From positions 1-52,950 of IMG/VR virus record IMGVR_UViG_3300009008_000050: 52,950 nucleotides of DNA. One strand, written 5' to 3'. Every line of letters begins with the position of its first letter. Positions within the stretch are counted from its first letter, which is position 1. Position numbers and translations under genes: made by a program. Below are positions 1 to 9,587 of the stretch, piece by piece. The notes beneath the pieces are model-generated. The model saw nothing but the letters and a program-made list of their open reading frames with translations. It was not told the origin of the DNA and did not search any database. The stretch is from a virus.

Positions 1-1
1 C

Positions 2-268
2 GTGGCAGTCGCAGAACACCTGGACCAGGAGTATAACCAGGTCCACCTGTTCGAGAAACACGCCCCCCAGGTATCGGGCGGCGTCGACTTCGATGAGGCC
101 ACTGAATTCCGGCTTTATAGCTGGAATGGCCTCGAAGAGTTCCTCAACACCCTCGCCGACCCCGGCGAGGAATACGAGAAGCTCTTCCTCGCGGAGAGAA
201 GGGCCTGTAGCCACAGGCCCGACATCCGCGACCCTCAAGCAACTCGGTTCTTCTCCCGCAGATTTTAA
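2..268 (+). CDS. 3' end of an unrecognised gene, cut by the window edge
   Basis: An open frame of 88 codons runs from the window edge to a TAA at 266-268. The first codon in frame is GTG, but with no upstream sequence I cannot tell whether this is a real start, so I treat the gene as 5'-truncated. The product is acidic and shows no family I recognise; a helical Leu/Glu-rich segment lies in the middle. The DNA looks noticeably more GC-rich than the genes that follow. The stop codon sits in the loop of a perfect 8-bp hairpin (252-259 with 276-283), and an intrinsic terminator follows 20 bases later, so this is the end of a transcription unit. Confidence 0.55.
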   Translation: MAVAEHLDQEYNQVHLFEKHAPQVSGGVDFDEATEFRLYSWNGLEEFLNTLADPGEEYEKLFLAERRACSHRPDIRDPQATRFFSRRF

Positions 269-287
269 AAGATCGGCGGGAGAGAAA

Positions 288-316
288 GAAGGCTCACGAC
301 GACGAGTCTTCTTTTT
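288..316 (+). terminator. Intrinsic terminator after the first gene
   Basis: Stem GAAGGCTC (288-295) pairs with GAGTCTTC (304-311), with one G-T wobble, around an 8-base loop ACGACGAC, followed by five T (312-316). A second perfect hairpin (TCTCCCGC / GCGGGAGA, 252-259 and 276-283) lies just upstream without a T tract. Together they would separate the first gene from the unit starting at the next promoter. Confidence 0.7.
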
Positions 317-324
317 GTATAAAC

Positions 325-352
325 TTGATAAATGTATAATACAAAGTATAAT
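325..352 (+). promoter_or_regulatory. Sigma70-like promoter for the 381 gene cluster
   Basis: TTGATA (325-330), a 16-base spacer, then TATAAT (347-352), 28 bases before the ATG at 381. A second TATAAT-like hexamer lies inside the spacer at 335-340. The position directly after a terminator supports it. It matches the pattern of four other promoter candidates in the window (TTG plus three bases, 16 or 17 bases, then TATAAT or a close match). Confidence 0.65.
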
Positions 353-380
353 TGTAGTAGACTAAAAGACAGGAGCAATA

Positions 381-1052
381 ATGGAAGAACATCGTTATGT
401 AATAAGAAACCCCGAGAAGCTAGATCAATACGACATTAACACCAATACCGCCGTTGACTTCACTGACTTCTATTTCGGCCCTGGTAGACGTATTAGAGTC
501 TTCCCTAAAGACAAATACCGTGCTCTCTTTATCAAAGGCAAAACCGGGAATAAGATAAAAGAAGTTGTACCACTACGGATGGTAGAGAAGATGATTGACG
601 TAGCCCCACATATTGTGGCAAAAGAGGGCGTGGGGGAATTTATGATAGATGGGGTAAAGGCCTATGCCGAAAAGGTAAACGGCGAGACGCAGGTTGAGAT
701 TGAAGGCCCGCCCCTTTCTCAAATCCCAGATGGCTGGGAAGAGATCGCTGACGTGTATTCGCATACAAAGAAAGATATACAAAAGACAGCCCAAAATATG
801 CAAATAGCAGAATCTGGTGATAATCTTTGGAATTGGGGGTACCAAACCCCAGAGCAGATCCAAATATTCGCAGACGCCAACCCTACATGGAGTGACCCTC
901 GAAACTATCTTAACGTTGGAGACGAGTATACCCTTCCTGGCTTACAATCAACCCAAGAGGAAATAAACCCCCGTGATGCTCTTATAAACAACTATGGTTT
1001 TGAAGTTTATCCGAGTGGGCTTAATGACTATATGCGCGGATTGGTGAGATAA
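381..1052 (+). CDS. Virion-type protein with C-terminal LysM domain
   Basis: A 223-residue protein. Residues about 145-187 read as a LysM repeat: GDNLW at the start, ANPTWSDP in the middle and a closing VGDEYTLP, matching the family pattern of GDTLW, ANP and pG..L.IP. LysM domains bind peptidoglycan, so the protein probably contacts the cell wall during adsorption or DNA entry. The N-terminal 140 residues are not recognised; residues 60-110 look beta-rich. The start has a good AGGAG ribosome binding site five bases upstream. The stop overlaps the next ATG (TAATG), so the two are probably co-translated. The LysM call comes from motif reading only. Confidence 0.65.
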   Translation: MEEHRYVIRNPEKLDQYDINTNTAVDFTDFYFGPGRRIRVFPKDKYRALFIKGKTGNKIKEVVPLRMVEKMIDVAPHIVAKEGVGEFMIDGVKAYAEKVNGETQVEIEGPPLSQIPDGWEEIADVYSHTKKDIQKTAQNMQIAESGDNLWNWGYQTPEQIQIFADANPTWSDPRNYLNVGDEYTLPGLQSTQEEINPRDALINNYGFEVYPSGLNDYMRGLVR

Positions 1053-1396
1053 TGAATATCACTCCAGGATACGAATATATCCGCCCAGAGCAAGAGATAA
1101 CAACGCCTTCTGGGGAGACCTACGTCATCCCGGCAGACACCATAAGCGCACCGGCTGACACTACTATGACCCACGGTATCATAAAAGGCGGGCCACGCGC
1201 ATACAATTGGGTAGGGGGAGGAGAGAGCGCTTGGGGTGACAATCTTTTTGAAGCTATGAGTACGATATTTGACCGCGGGAGAATGAGGCCCTTCTCGGGA
1301 ATGTATGATACAAACCGAAGGTTTCATGGTGAGCCAGAGGTATTGCCAGCCTTCCCATTTGGTGATTTGTTTGACCCTTATGGTAAGGAAAGGTAA
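1052..1396 (+). CDS. Small unrecognised protein
   Basis: A 114-residue protein without a family I recognise. It is rich in Gly, Pro and aromatic residues, with no signal peptide or membrane segment. It overlaps the gene before and the gene after by one base each (TAATG junctions), so it belongs to the same operon as the LysM protein and the polyvalent-type protein. A GGTGAG sequence before its ATG may serve as ribosome binding site. A structural or accessory virion role is a guess from position alone. Confidence 0.7.
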   Translation: MNITPGYEYIRPEQEITTPSGETYVIPADTISAPADTTMTHGIIKGGPRAYNWVGGGESAWGDNLFEAMSTIFDRGRMRPFSGMYDTNRRFHGEPEVLPAFPFGDLFDPYGKER

Positions 1397-3261
1397 TGCT
1401 CTCTCAATTACGTAAACTTGTCGCAGGCTCACCACCTCACCCAGAAAAGCCCGGTGTCTTCATTCACTACATCCCCCCGGAGGCTATAGAAGACGTAAAG
1501 CGCGAGGGGTTAAAGGGAGTCGGGCAGTTATACAAAGAAGACCCCGAAGCCTACCTGGAGCGTCTTAAAACATATGCTAGGTTTCAGGATAAAGAAAACC
1601 CAACGCCAGAAGAAATAATAGAGGGCATACGACGATTTAGAGAGCAACCTCATGGTGAGAATGCCATCTTTGGTTATCCACACATGGTTGACTTGGAAAA
1701 GAGCAAGCGGCTCAAAAAGTGGCTAAAGGGCAAAGTCCCCGTTAAAGTAAATGTAGAAGAGGCTATTCTTGCGGGCATTATAGAAGGCGTAGCAGACCTT
1801 AACGCCCCACCTGTGGATTATTCTAAAGTAAAAGACAAGGGTCCTGCTTTAATAGGCATCCCACACCCGATGTTAATACCCAGAACGGGCAGAAACCTTC
1901 CCGATTCGGGTAGAATCCCTTCTAGGTTTTTGGAAATAATGGAGGGCTTTGAGAAACAATCCATGCTTGATGGGATAAGGAAGGTTATGTACCATGGATC
2001 TCCTCGTTTATTAGAGGAGATTAGCCTTAGGGATGAACATGGAGACCCTGACGTCCCGCTTGTTGTATTCGGCACACCTTCGCGTAAGTTCGCTGAGGAG
2101 CTCCGAAAGCTCTATGGGGTCCTAGAGAAGACGGCGGCGTATTCAGAAGGAGGATCATTTACTCACGACGGAGCTCGCTATTCTCTTAGAGAGGCATTCC
2201 GTGTGGCGAACACCAAGCCTACCAGACAGGTACGGGTGGACGACCTCAAGTGGGTATTGGCGTACGACCGCCCAGACCCTAAGAGACTCCGGGCAGCCGA
2301 TCTATCTGCCCCGATACTCGTAGTGCCGGACAGGAGGGGTAGGCCTACAGCGGTGGACGGCCTACATAGACTCTCCAAGGCAGTACGAGAGGGAAGAAGG
2401 ACACTCCCTGCTAAGAAGCTCAGACTGTCTGAACTCACCAAGGTGGCGTCTAGGACATTCACCGACAACGACGTCACCTACGACGTAGAGAAGCTGTGGG
2501 GCACTGAAGGCAAGGTCAGAAGGGTCTCCCCGGACAGGCTCCTGCGAGCAACAGGTAGTACATGGGGGCACGGATCCGGGAAGTATGGCTGGAGGGATGT
2601 GCTGGCTGACCCCAAGAAGTACCCGGGGGAGACGGAGCGCATTAGAGATGCGGACCTTAGATACCCTCTTGCATACCTTGGGGAGAGGTGGGGGGATAGA
2701 GATATAAACCAGAACCTCCATTACTCAGATGACTCAAACGCCCCCGACAGAGAGAGTACCATAACTTTAAGAGAGATGCGCCCCAATGCCTTCGATAGAA
2801 TCTATAAGAACAAGGCCGGATACCTCTATCATCTAGATAGTGATGCCTTCCATGGAACTAATAGAGGCGGTGATGACTATTGGGAGCAAATATCAGAGAA
2901 GCCACTCACCCCTTTAAAGGTGGAAAAGATAGATAATGTTCTCCGCGCCTTAGAAGACGCTGGGGTTGAGATGCTTCCTTATGACAAAGATGAGACTATC
3001 AAAATCATAAAGAGTGAAAGTATTCGCAAGCGCTTGGCGGCGATGACCCCAAAGGCGAGGGCACAGTATATCAGATGGATGTCCGAAGGTGCCCCAGAAG
3101 AACTTCTCTCCACAATTAACTCGTTGAGGGAAATAGAAGAGAGATACGAAGAAAATCTCAAAAAGCAATCCATGTTAGGTGGGATAAGAAAGGTAGCGCA
3201 GTCTGGAAACGCAGACTATCGGGCAGGCGGAGCGAATGCACCCTGGGGAGACGGCTATTAA
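1396..3261 (+). CDS. Polyvalent-type multidomain protein (ART-like and ParB-like segments)
   Basis: A 621-residue mosaic. Residues about 195-240 start with YHGSP, followed by LLEEI and later a VVFGTPSRKFAEEL segment, resembling ADP-ribosyltransferase-like domains of phage polyvalent proteins. Residues about 245-350 contain VDDLKWVL, SAPILVV and VDGLHRLSKAV, the pattern of ParB/sulfiredoxin-like domains. A second, degenerate copy follows (FTDNDVTYD, then RIRDADLRYPLAYL, about 355-440) without the DGLHR motif. The near-identical segment KQSML-x-GIRKV occurs at residues 187-197 and 590-600 and seems to border modules. Proteins of this kind are often injected with phage DNA to act on the host; that role is inference. 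The ribosome binding site GGAAAGG is strong. The domain calls are moderate because sequence similarity is short. Confidence 0.55.
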   Translation: MLSQLRKLVAGSPPHPEKPGVFIHYIPPEAIEDVKREGLKGVGQLYKEDPEAYLERLKTYARFQDKENPTPEEIIEGIRRFREQPHGENAIFGYPHMVDLEKSKRLKKWLKGKVPVKVNVEEAILAGIIEGVADLNAPPVDYSKVKDKGPALIGIPHPMLIPRTGRNLPDSGRIPSRFLEIMEGFEKQSMLDGIRKVMYHGSPRLLEEISLRDEHGDPDVPLVVFGTPSRKFAEELRKLYGVLEKTAAYSEGGSFTHDGARYSLREAFRVANTKPTRQVRVDDLKWVLAYDRPDPKRLRAADLSAPILVVPDRRGRPTAVDGLHRLSKAVREGRRTLPAKKLRLSELTKVASRTFTDNDVTYDVEKLWGTEGKVRRVSPDRLLRATGSTWGHGSGKYGWRDVLADPKKYPGETERIRDADLRYPLAYLGERWGDRDINQNLHYSDDSNAPDRESTITLREMRPNAFDRIYKNKAGYLYHLDSDAFHGTNRGGDDYWEQISEKPLTPLKVEKIDNVLRALEDAGVEMLPYDKDETIKIIKSESIRKRLAAMTPKARAQYIRWMSEGAPEELLSTINSLREIEERYEENLKKQSMLGGIRKVAQSGNADYRAGGANAPWGDGY

Positions 3262-3320
3262 TAATTCCGCGAGGAAAACTGAAGTATCTACAATAAGAAA
3301 CGGACAATGGGTTTATAAAT

Positions 3321-6300
3321 ATGAATAACAGCCTATCAAAAGACACCGTCAACAAAATGCTTGATAAAATCGACTCTGTGTACGTACACAAAATGGGTAC
3401 AGAACTAGAAAAAATAGGGAACCCGCTAGGCATTTGGATAGGCGATCAATACCAATTCGATAAAAAAATTGCTGAAGATTATATCTCAATGTTAAATTTA
3501 GTTCGAGGCTATATAGAAAATAATTTTAATGTAGAGGGTGAAACTCGAGATTTAATCATCGAGGATTTTAAATTAGACATCCCAAAAGACTATCCGGACT
3601 ACAAAGGGCAGATACAGGCCAAGCATATGAACGCCACATGGGGCATTCCGATCAAGGTGAAATTCGCACTTAAAGATAAGGCTGGTAAGTCTTTAGACAA
3701 GTCGGGATGGAAGACAATTCTCAACATTCCCCTCCTCACAGGCAGAGGCACATACATAGTCGACGGCCAAGAATACGCCATACGCCGCCAGCTTCGCCTC
3801 CTCCCTGGTGTATATACGGCTAAGACAGCCGAGGGTGTGGGTACGTTTATTAACACGAGTACTAGACAGAATATCAAGATGAGTTTCTCTCCAGACACTT
3901 TAAAGTTTGAGACGAACATTGGTAATCGTAAATTTTCGTTATATCCCGTGTTGTCGGCGCTAGGCGTGCCTGACGATGTAATGCGGAAGACGTGGGGAGA
4001 GAAAGTCTTCTCTGCTAATGCCGAGCGTGGTGCGCATCTCCTTGAGAGTACGGTTGACAGATTGTATAAGACGATGTATGCTTATGGTGAGCCTACGACT
4101 AGTTACCCAGATAAGGTACAGTTAATCCTCGACGCCTTCGAACAGAGTGGTTTAGATGAGTGGTCGACGAAGACTACGCTTGGCAAGCCGTACGATGGTG
4201 TAACTCCTGGGATGTTCATTGACACGACGAAGAAGATGCTTGGGGTGTCTAATGGTACGCTGAAGAGCGACAGGCGTGATGCGCTGTACTTTAGGTCGCT
4301 GTATGGCATTGACGATATGGTTGGGTTTGCTTTAAATAAGTATCAGCAGAAGCTTGACAAAAAAATTCGCTTTAGGCTAGACAATCTTGAGCGTGACGAT
4401 ATAAATTACATTGTATCGCGGCCCATTGCTATGGTTAACAAGGCTGTACTACAGCGGTTTAACCAACACGACCTTGCCTTCTTACCCATACAGGCGAATC
4501 CACTAGATGACTTTAATACGCTTTCCGAAGTTACTTTAATGGGAGAGGGTGGTATTGGGTCTGAGCATTCTATCCCAATCTCATCTAGAGCGCTTGACGA
4601 CTCTAACGTGGGAATGCTCGGGCCTCTTCAAACCCCTGCGAGTTCGAGGGTTGGTGCCAATACACATCTTACTTTAGGTGCGGACAAAGACGGCCCTGAC
4701 ATCATGGGAATGGTTGCCCCAATAGATTCACACGAGATATACCACGCTTCTGCTAGAGAAATGTATGACTTACACATTGCATTACCCGGGGAGTTTAAAA
4801 AAGTTCCAAGCGGGTGGAAGGCTAATAAGTCAAAGGTTCTCGCTGTATATAAGGGTAAGATTGGCAAAGTCCCTGCGGGTAAGATTAAGTACGTCATACC
4901 TAACCATTCGAATATGTTCACATTGTCGAGTAATACTATTCCTTTTTTGAATCACGACGCCCCGACGCGAATGAGCATGGGGACTTCACAGATGGCACAC
5001 TTGGTTAAGCTGAAGAATCCACAGCGCTCGCTTGTACAGAATATAATAGATTACGATGGCAAGAAGCCTATTACGGCCGAGGAGTCGTATTATAAAAAAA
5101 TGAACATACGCTCGCCGTTGCGTGGAGTGGTACAGCGCGTCGAGGCTGACAACATCGTTATAAAGGGGACGAAGGATGGTAAGTTGCACAAGGTTGCTTA
5201 CTATAACAACTTCCCCCTGAATACTACACGAATGATGAATACGACACCTATAGTGAAGAAGGGCGACCGCATACGTGAGGGTGATGTTATCGCGGAGAAC
5301 GGCTTTAGTGATCGTGGTCAGTTAGCAACGGGGCTTAACCTTCACATTGCGTATATGCCGTGGAAGGGGCTTAACTTTCAAGACGGGCTCGTTATATCAG
5401 ACACGGCGGCGAAGAATTTTACATCGTTACACACGTATCAAGAAGAGTATTCGAAGCACCCGAAGGATGTATATAACAAGTCGAAGTTTGTCGCCCATTA
5501 CCCTAACCTATACACTAACAGCCAGCTAAGCAAAATGGATGCCGACGGTATTATTAAAGAGGGTATGCAGATTAATAAAGGCGATCCCCTGGCGTTGAAA
5601 ATAAGCCCTCGCAAGCTTACAGAAGACGATATTCTAAGGGGGCAGATAAGCACGGTATTCAGATCGCCGATGGCTAGAGACGAGAAGACGTGGGAGCATG
5701 AGAATCTCGGCACGGTACATAAGGTAGTCAAGGGGCGAGACTTTATTAAGGTGTACGTTAAGACAGAAGAGATGCTGAGACGGGCTGATAAGCTAAGTGG
5801 ACGTCATGGTCAGAAGGGTGTCGTTGTAGCGGTGCTACCGGACGACGAGATGCCTCGTACCCAAAATGGGGACATTATAGACATTATACAAAATCCCGCC
5901 GCTGTACCTGCTCGAATGAATCTCGGGCAGATACTGGAAACCTCCGCTGGTAAACTCGCCCACCACACTGGCAAGGTGTATAAGGTAGACAACTTCAGAG
6001 ATAACATTACTCCCGAAATCTTATCCAAGCAGCTTAAAGACGCTGGCTTATCTGATCAGGATATGCTATACGACGCCGAGGGTAACGAGATTGGCTCCGT
6101 GTTTACGGGTAGACAGCATTTCTTTAAACTACGTCAACAGGCGGAGAAATACTTTAAGGCGCGTAACCAGAACGACCCCTACGACATTATATCACATAGG
6201 CCGATTAAGGGGCCGAAGATGGGGCCGCTGGGCTTCTACGCAATGCTAGCGCATGGGGCAACTAAGAACCTTAAGGAATTCGCGGGGTTTAAGAGTGAGC

Positions 6301-9300
6301 ATAATGACGACTGGTGGAGGGCTTACGAGACAGGCGCCGCCCTTCCAAGGCCTCAGACAACTTTCGCATTTGATAAACTACAGACATTCTTAAAAGGCGC
6401 CGGCATCAACGTGCGCCAAGAGAAGGACTCTTTAAGGTTACTCCCACTTACAGACAACGATGTAGACAATTTGTCGAGCGGAGAGGTACAGGATCCTTCA
6501 CGGGCGGTTAAAATAGGCGACCCCAACAGGAAGGATTTCCTGAAGCCAATCCCTGGCGGTCTATACGACCAGAAGCTTTTCGGTGGTTTAATGGGAGAGA
6601 AGTGGGGGCACATGAATCTTGCCGAGCCTATCCCTAACCCAATTTTCGAGAGGCCCATTCAAACCCTCTTAGATCTCACGCAGGGTCAATACACTCGTAT
6701 TCTAGACGGCAGGGATGGTGTACTCAAGGGAGAAATCGTCGAGATGACCCCAGAAACTCGTCCTAAGGCCATAACGGGCGGTCCGGCTATAGGAGAGTTA
6801 CTTTCGAAGATAAAGGTCACCAGCGCGCTTAAAGAGCAGGTTGACATTTCTAAGCATACCCGTGGCGACAAGCGTGATAAGGCTGTTAGAAAAATAGGCT
6901 ACCTCAATGGACTCAGGCTCGCTGGGATGAAGCCACAGGATTACATCATCTCTAAGATTCCCGTAATGCCTCCACAGTTCCGTCCGGTATACATGACCGA
7001 ACGTGGAGACATGAGGGTGTCGGACCTTACTGCGCATTATCATGACCTTGGCCGCGTTAACAACCAGATGAAAGATATGCGAGGCTTGCCTACCGAGGTG
7101 ACGGCAAATCTACGCGACGATCTTTATGATACCGTTAAAGCCTTGCAGGGAATTGGCGACCCCAACAATTACGGTCGCGCCAGGGGTGCGGCTGGTATTC
7201 TTAAGTTCATGAAGGGCAAAATACCAGCCAAGGGCCATTTTCAAGATAAGATATTCAGCAAGCGCCAGTCTATAGGTGGGCGTGCCGTGATCATGGTAGA
7301 CCCCGAACTTTCAGTAGACGACGTTGGTGTACCCGAAGAGATGGCGTGGTCGATATTCAAGCCTTTCATAATGAGAAGACTTACTACTGCTGGTATTAAG
7401 CCACTTGACGCAGACAAGATGATAGAGACGAGACACCCGCGGGCTTCTGACGCATTAGACGCAGAGATGGATTATCGGCCCGTAATATTGTCAAGAGACC
7501 CCAAGTTGCACAAGTTTAACTACCTTGCCTTCAATGGGCATCGCATTAAAGACGATGCTCTTCATATCCCGCCTCTTATTACCAAGGGGTTTAATGCGGA
7601 CTTCGATGGCGACGCAATGTCAGTCAACGTTCCTATAATGCCCGACGCGGTTCAAGAGGCGAAGTCAAGGATGCTTGCTAGTCAGAATCTCATCAAGTAC
7701 GGCAAGGATACAATCATAATGGCGCCCGAGAACGAGGCTATCGCTGGTTTATACGCGGGAACGGTAATTAAAGACGACAAGGGAATCGCGTACGGCTCGC
7801 CAGGGGAAGCATTAAGCGCATTTCATCGCGGAGATATAAAACTCACTGATGGTATTTTCGTTGCCAATAAGAAGACTTCGCCTGGCCGCGTAATGCTAAA
7901 CGAACTCTTGCCCGCTGATCTGAGAGACCATTCAAAGCGCTGGGGGAATAGTGATATCCGTGACATGCTTAACTTTGTTGCGCGAAACAACTCTAACGAA
8001 TATGTGCCAATCGTGCAGGGGATAAAAGATCTCGGTGATTTTATGGGGAACAAACTTGCTCTTTCGTTCACACTTAAAGATTTCTTCTCGATGGATAATA
8101 AAGATCTTAGCAGTATAAGTGCGAAAGCAGATAAGTTGGTGGCCATCAGTAATCGCGGCGAGGGTGACTGGACGGGCGACACTTCCTTTATGCCTGCGGA
8201 CTTCGATGCTAAGCTTGACGTAAAACTCAAAGCACACGCAAAGGACTCTACCCTTGGTATGCTTGCGGAGTCTGGCGCGAAGGGTGGCTGGGGAAATATA
8301 AAGCAAATGATATACTCACCCGTATTGATGGCAGACGTTGAGGGTGGCATAATACCTCATGTGATTAAACGTGGCTTCGCACACGGTATGGATCTTGGTG
8401 ATTACTGGACGGCAGCTAAGGGCTCGCGTGCTTCTATATTCGCATCACAGCTTGGTGTACAGGACCCTGGCTTCTTCACGAAGCAACTCCTTAGGGCTAC
8501 GCTTGGTGGCACAATTGCACCTGGTGATTACAACTCTGGGAAAGGTGTAGACTATCCCGTCGATCACCCTACGGTGCTAAACCGCTACCTTGCTAAGAAT
8601 CTCAGAGACAAAAACGGGCATCTCTTGGCCGAGGCTAACGATCTCGTTACGCAAGAGCTTGTAGAAGCCGCTAAGAAGCGTGGGGTTGAGGCAATGACCG
8701 TAAGATCGCCTCTCACATCAGTCGCCTCTCAGGGAATGTATGCGAAGGATTTCGGTAGGCTCCCCGATGGGCAGAAACCCAGAGTGGGTATGGATGCCGG
8801 AGTTATTGCAGCGCATACCCTTACAGAGCCTGCGACTCAGCTTGCTCTGAGATCGTTTCATAGCGCAGGTGCAGTGGGGCAGAATAAGAATGTCAAGGGG
8901 CTCTACTCAATCTGGCCGCTTCTCAATGGCAGGCCACCGACGGGAGCGAAGGCAGTAATGGCGACTAAGCCGGGTACGATTGAAAAGATCCACGGGCTCA
9001 AGACTGGTGGTAGCGATATCACAATGGACGACGGCACCGTATACAAGGCGACTCCGGGGCTTAAACTACACGTCAAGAGTGGTGACACCGTAACCAAAGG
9101 TCAAGCCCTTCAGGATGGATTTATGGATCCCAAGGAAGTCTTACAGTATTTAGGCATGCCCGCATTACAGCAATATCTCGTTGATCAGACTGAGGATAAT
9201 TACGGAAAAAACGCACCCGATCGTAGATATCTAGAAACACTAGTTGCATCTTTGACGAAATACAGTAAAGTAACAGATGTGGGCGAATCATCAGGATTGT

Positions 9301-9587
9301 TGCCTGGGGATATCTTACCAACAGCGCAACTTGAACAGATGAATGCTAATATGAAAGAAGAGCAGGCAAGAATAAAATCACAGCCAATCTTTACGGGGAT
9401 GGATATGTTTACCCCCAAGGTTGAGCAGGACTGGGCAGTTAAAATGATGGGGCGTGATATGATAGGCCAGCTTAGAGAATCCGCAGCAACGGGAGCTCAG
9501 AGTTTTCTTCGCGGGCCGAAACCCGTTTTGCCATTTATCGCAGGCGTTGACTTCGGTAGTCGGATAGACGATTTAGGAGTTTACTAA
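3321..9587 (+). CDS. Single-chain multisubunit-type RNA polymerase, fused beta-beta'
   Basis: A 2088-residue fusion of the two catalytic halves of a cellular-type RNA polymerase, which copies DNA into RNA. Beta half (residues 1 to about 1000): PLLTGRGTYIVDG and RRQLRLLPGVY, then MPWKGLNFQDGLVIS, then DKLSGRHGQKGVV with the two active-centre lysines K824 and K832, then PARMNLGQILE. Beta' half (from about 1030): SIGGRAVIMVDPEL, LSRDPKLHKFN, the catalytic loop NADFDGDAM with D1427, D1429 and D1431, a bridge helix (LAESGAKGGWGNIKQM) and trigger loop (ATQLALRSFH, R1844 and H1847). All key residues are present, so it should be active. It is shorter than E. coli beta plus beta' (2749 residues) and lacks the Cys zinc sites; I see no cysteine anywhere. 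No alpha or omega gene is visible. The gene ends in TAATG shared with the first tagged virion protein. No strong ribosome binding site is visible. Confidence 0.95.
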   Translation: MNNSLSKDTVNKMLDKIDSVYVHKMGTELEKIGNPLGIWIGDQYQFDKKIAEDYISMLNLVRGYIENNFNVEGETRDLIIEDFKLDIPKDYPDYKGQIQAKHMNATWGIPIKVKFALKDKAGKSLDKSGWKTILNIPLLTGRGTYIVDGQEYAIRRQLRLLPGVYTAKTAEGVGTFINTSTRQNIKMSFSPDTLKFETNIGNRKFSLYPVLSALGVPDDVMRKTWGEKVFSANAERGAHLLESTVDRLYKTMYAYGEPTTSYPDKVQLILDAFEQSGLDEWSTKTTLGKPYDGVTPGMFIDTTKKMLGVSNGTLKSDRRDALYFRSLYGIDDMVGFALNKYQQKLDKKIRFRLDNLERDDINYIVSRPIAMVNKAVLQRFNQHDLAFLPIQANPLDDFNTLSEVTLMGEGGIGSEHSIPISSRALDDSNVGMLGPLQTPASSRVGANTHLTLGADKDGPDIMGMVAPIDSHEIYHASAREMYDLHIALPGEFKKVPSGWKANKSKVLAVYKGKIGKVPAGKIKYVIPNHSNMFTLSSNTIPFLNHDAPTRMSMGTSQMAHLVKLKNPQRSLVQNIIDYDGKKPITAEESYYKKMNIRSPLRGVVQRVEADNIVIKGTKDGKLHKVAYYNNFPLNTTRMMNTTPIVKKGDRIREGDVIAENGFSDRGQLATGLNLHIAYMPWKGLNFQDGLVISDTAAKNFTSLHTYQEEYSKHPKDVYNKSKFVAHYPNLYTNSQLSKMDADGIIKEGMQINKGDPLALKISPRKLTEDDILRGQISTVFRSPMARDEKTWEHENLGTVHKVVKGRDFIKVYVKTEEMLRRADKLSGRHGQKGVVVAVLPDDEMPRTQNGDIIDIIQNPAAVPARMNLGQILETSAGKLAHHTGKVYKVDNFRDNITPEILSKQLKDAGLSDQDMLYDAEGNEIGSVFTGRQHFFKLRQQAEKYFKARNQNDPYDIISHRPIKGPKMGPLGFYAMLAHGATKNLKEFAGFKSEHNDDWWRAYETGAALPRPQTTFAFDKLQTFLKGAGINVRQEKDSLRLLPLTDNDVDNLSSGEVQDPSRAVKIGDPNRKDFLKPIPGGLYDQKLFGGLMGEKWGHMNLAEPIPNPIFERPIQTLLDLTQGQYTRILDGRDGVLKGEIVEMTPETRPKAITGGPAIGELLSKIKVTSALKEQVDISKHTRGDKRDKAVRKIGYLNGLRLAGMKPQDYIISKIPVMPPQFRPVYMTERGDMRVSDLTAHYHDLGRVNNQMKDMRGLPTEVTANLRDDLYDTVKALQGIGDPNNYGRARGAAGILKFMKGKIPAKGHFQDKIFSKRQSIGGRAVIMVDPELSVDDVGVPEEMAWSIFKPFIMRRLTTAGIKPLDADKMIETRHPRASDALDAEMDYRPVILSRDPKLHKFNYLAFNGHRIKDDALHIPPLITKGFNADFDGDAMSVNVPIMPDAVQEAKSRMLASQNLIKYGKDTIIMAPENEAIAGLYAGTVIKDDKGIAYGSPGEALSAFHRGDIKLTDGIFVANKKTSPGRVMLNELLPADLRDHSKRWGNSDIRDMLNFVARNNSNEYVPIVQGIKDLGDFMGNKLALSFTLKDFFSMDNKDLSSISAKADKLVAISNRGEGDWTGDTSFMPADFDAKLDVKLKAHAKDSTLGMLAESGAKGGWGNIKQMIYSPVLMADVEGGIIPHVIKRGFAHGMDLGDYWTAAKGSRASIFASQLGVQDPGFFTKQLLRATLGGTIAPGDYNSGKGVDYPVDHPTVLNRYLAKNLRDKNGHLLAEANDLVTQELVEAAKKRGVEAMTVRSPLTSVASQGMYAKDFGRLPDGQKPRVGMDAGVIAAHTLTEPATQLALRSFHSAGAVGQNKNVKGLYSIWPLLNGRPPTGAKAVMATKPGTIEKIHGLKTGGSDITMDDGTVYKATPGLKLHVKSGDTVTKGQALQDGFMDPKEVLQYLGMPALQQYLVDQTEDNYGKNAPDRRYLETLVASLTKYSKVTDVGESSGLLPGDILPTAQLEQMNANMKEEQARIKSQPIFTGMDMFTPKVEQDWAVKMMGRDMIGQLRESAATGAQSFLRGPKPVLPFIAGVDFGSRIDDLGVY

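Noticed and set aside
93-365. 90-codon plus-strand frame over the first gene end, terminator and promoter
   Set aside because: It runs through an intrinsic terminator and a promoter, has no ribosome binding site, and overlaps the better frame ending at 268.
3289-3294. TACAAT as -10 of a polymerase-gene promoter
   Set aside because: No acceptable -35 16-18 bases upstream; the gene is more likely transcribed from the unit starting at 325.
7823-8350. 175-codon minus-strand frame inside the polymerase gene
   Set aside because: It is antisense to the conserved beta' region with clear family motifs on the plus strand; no ribosome binding site or neighbour on the minus strand.
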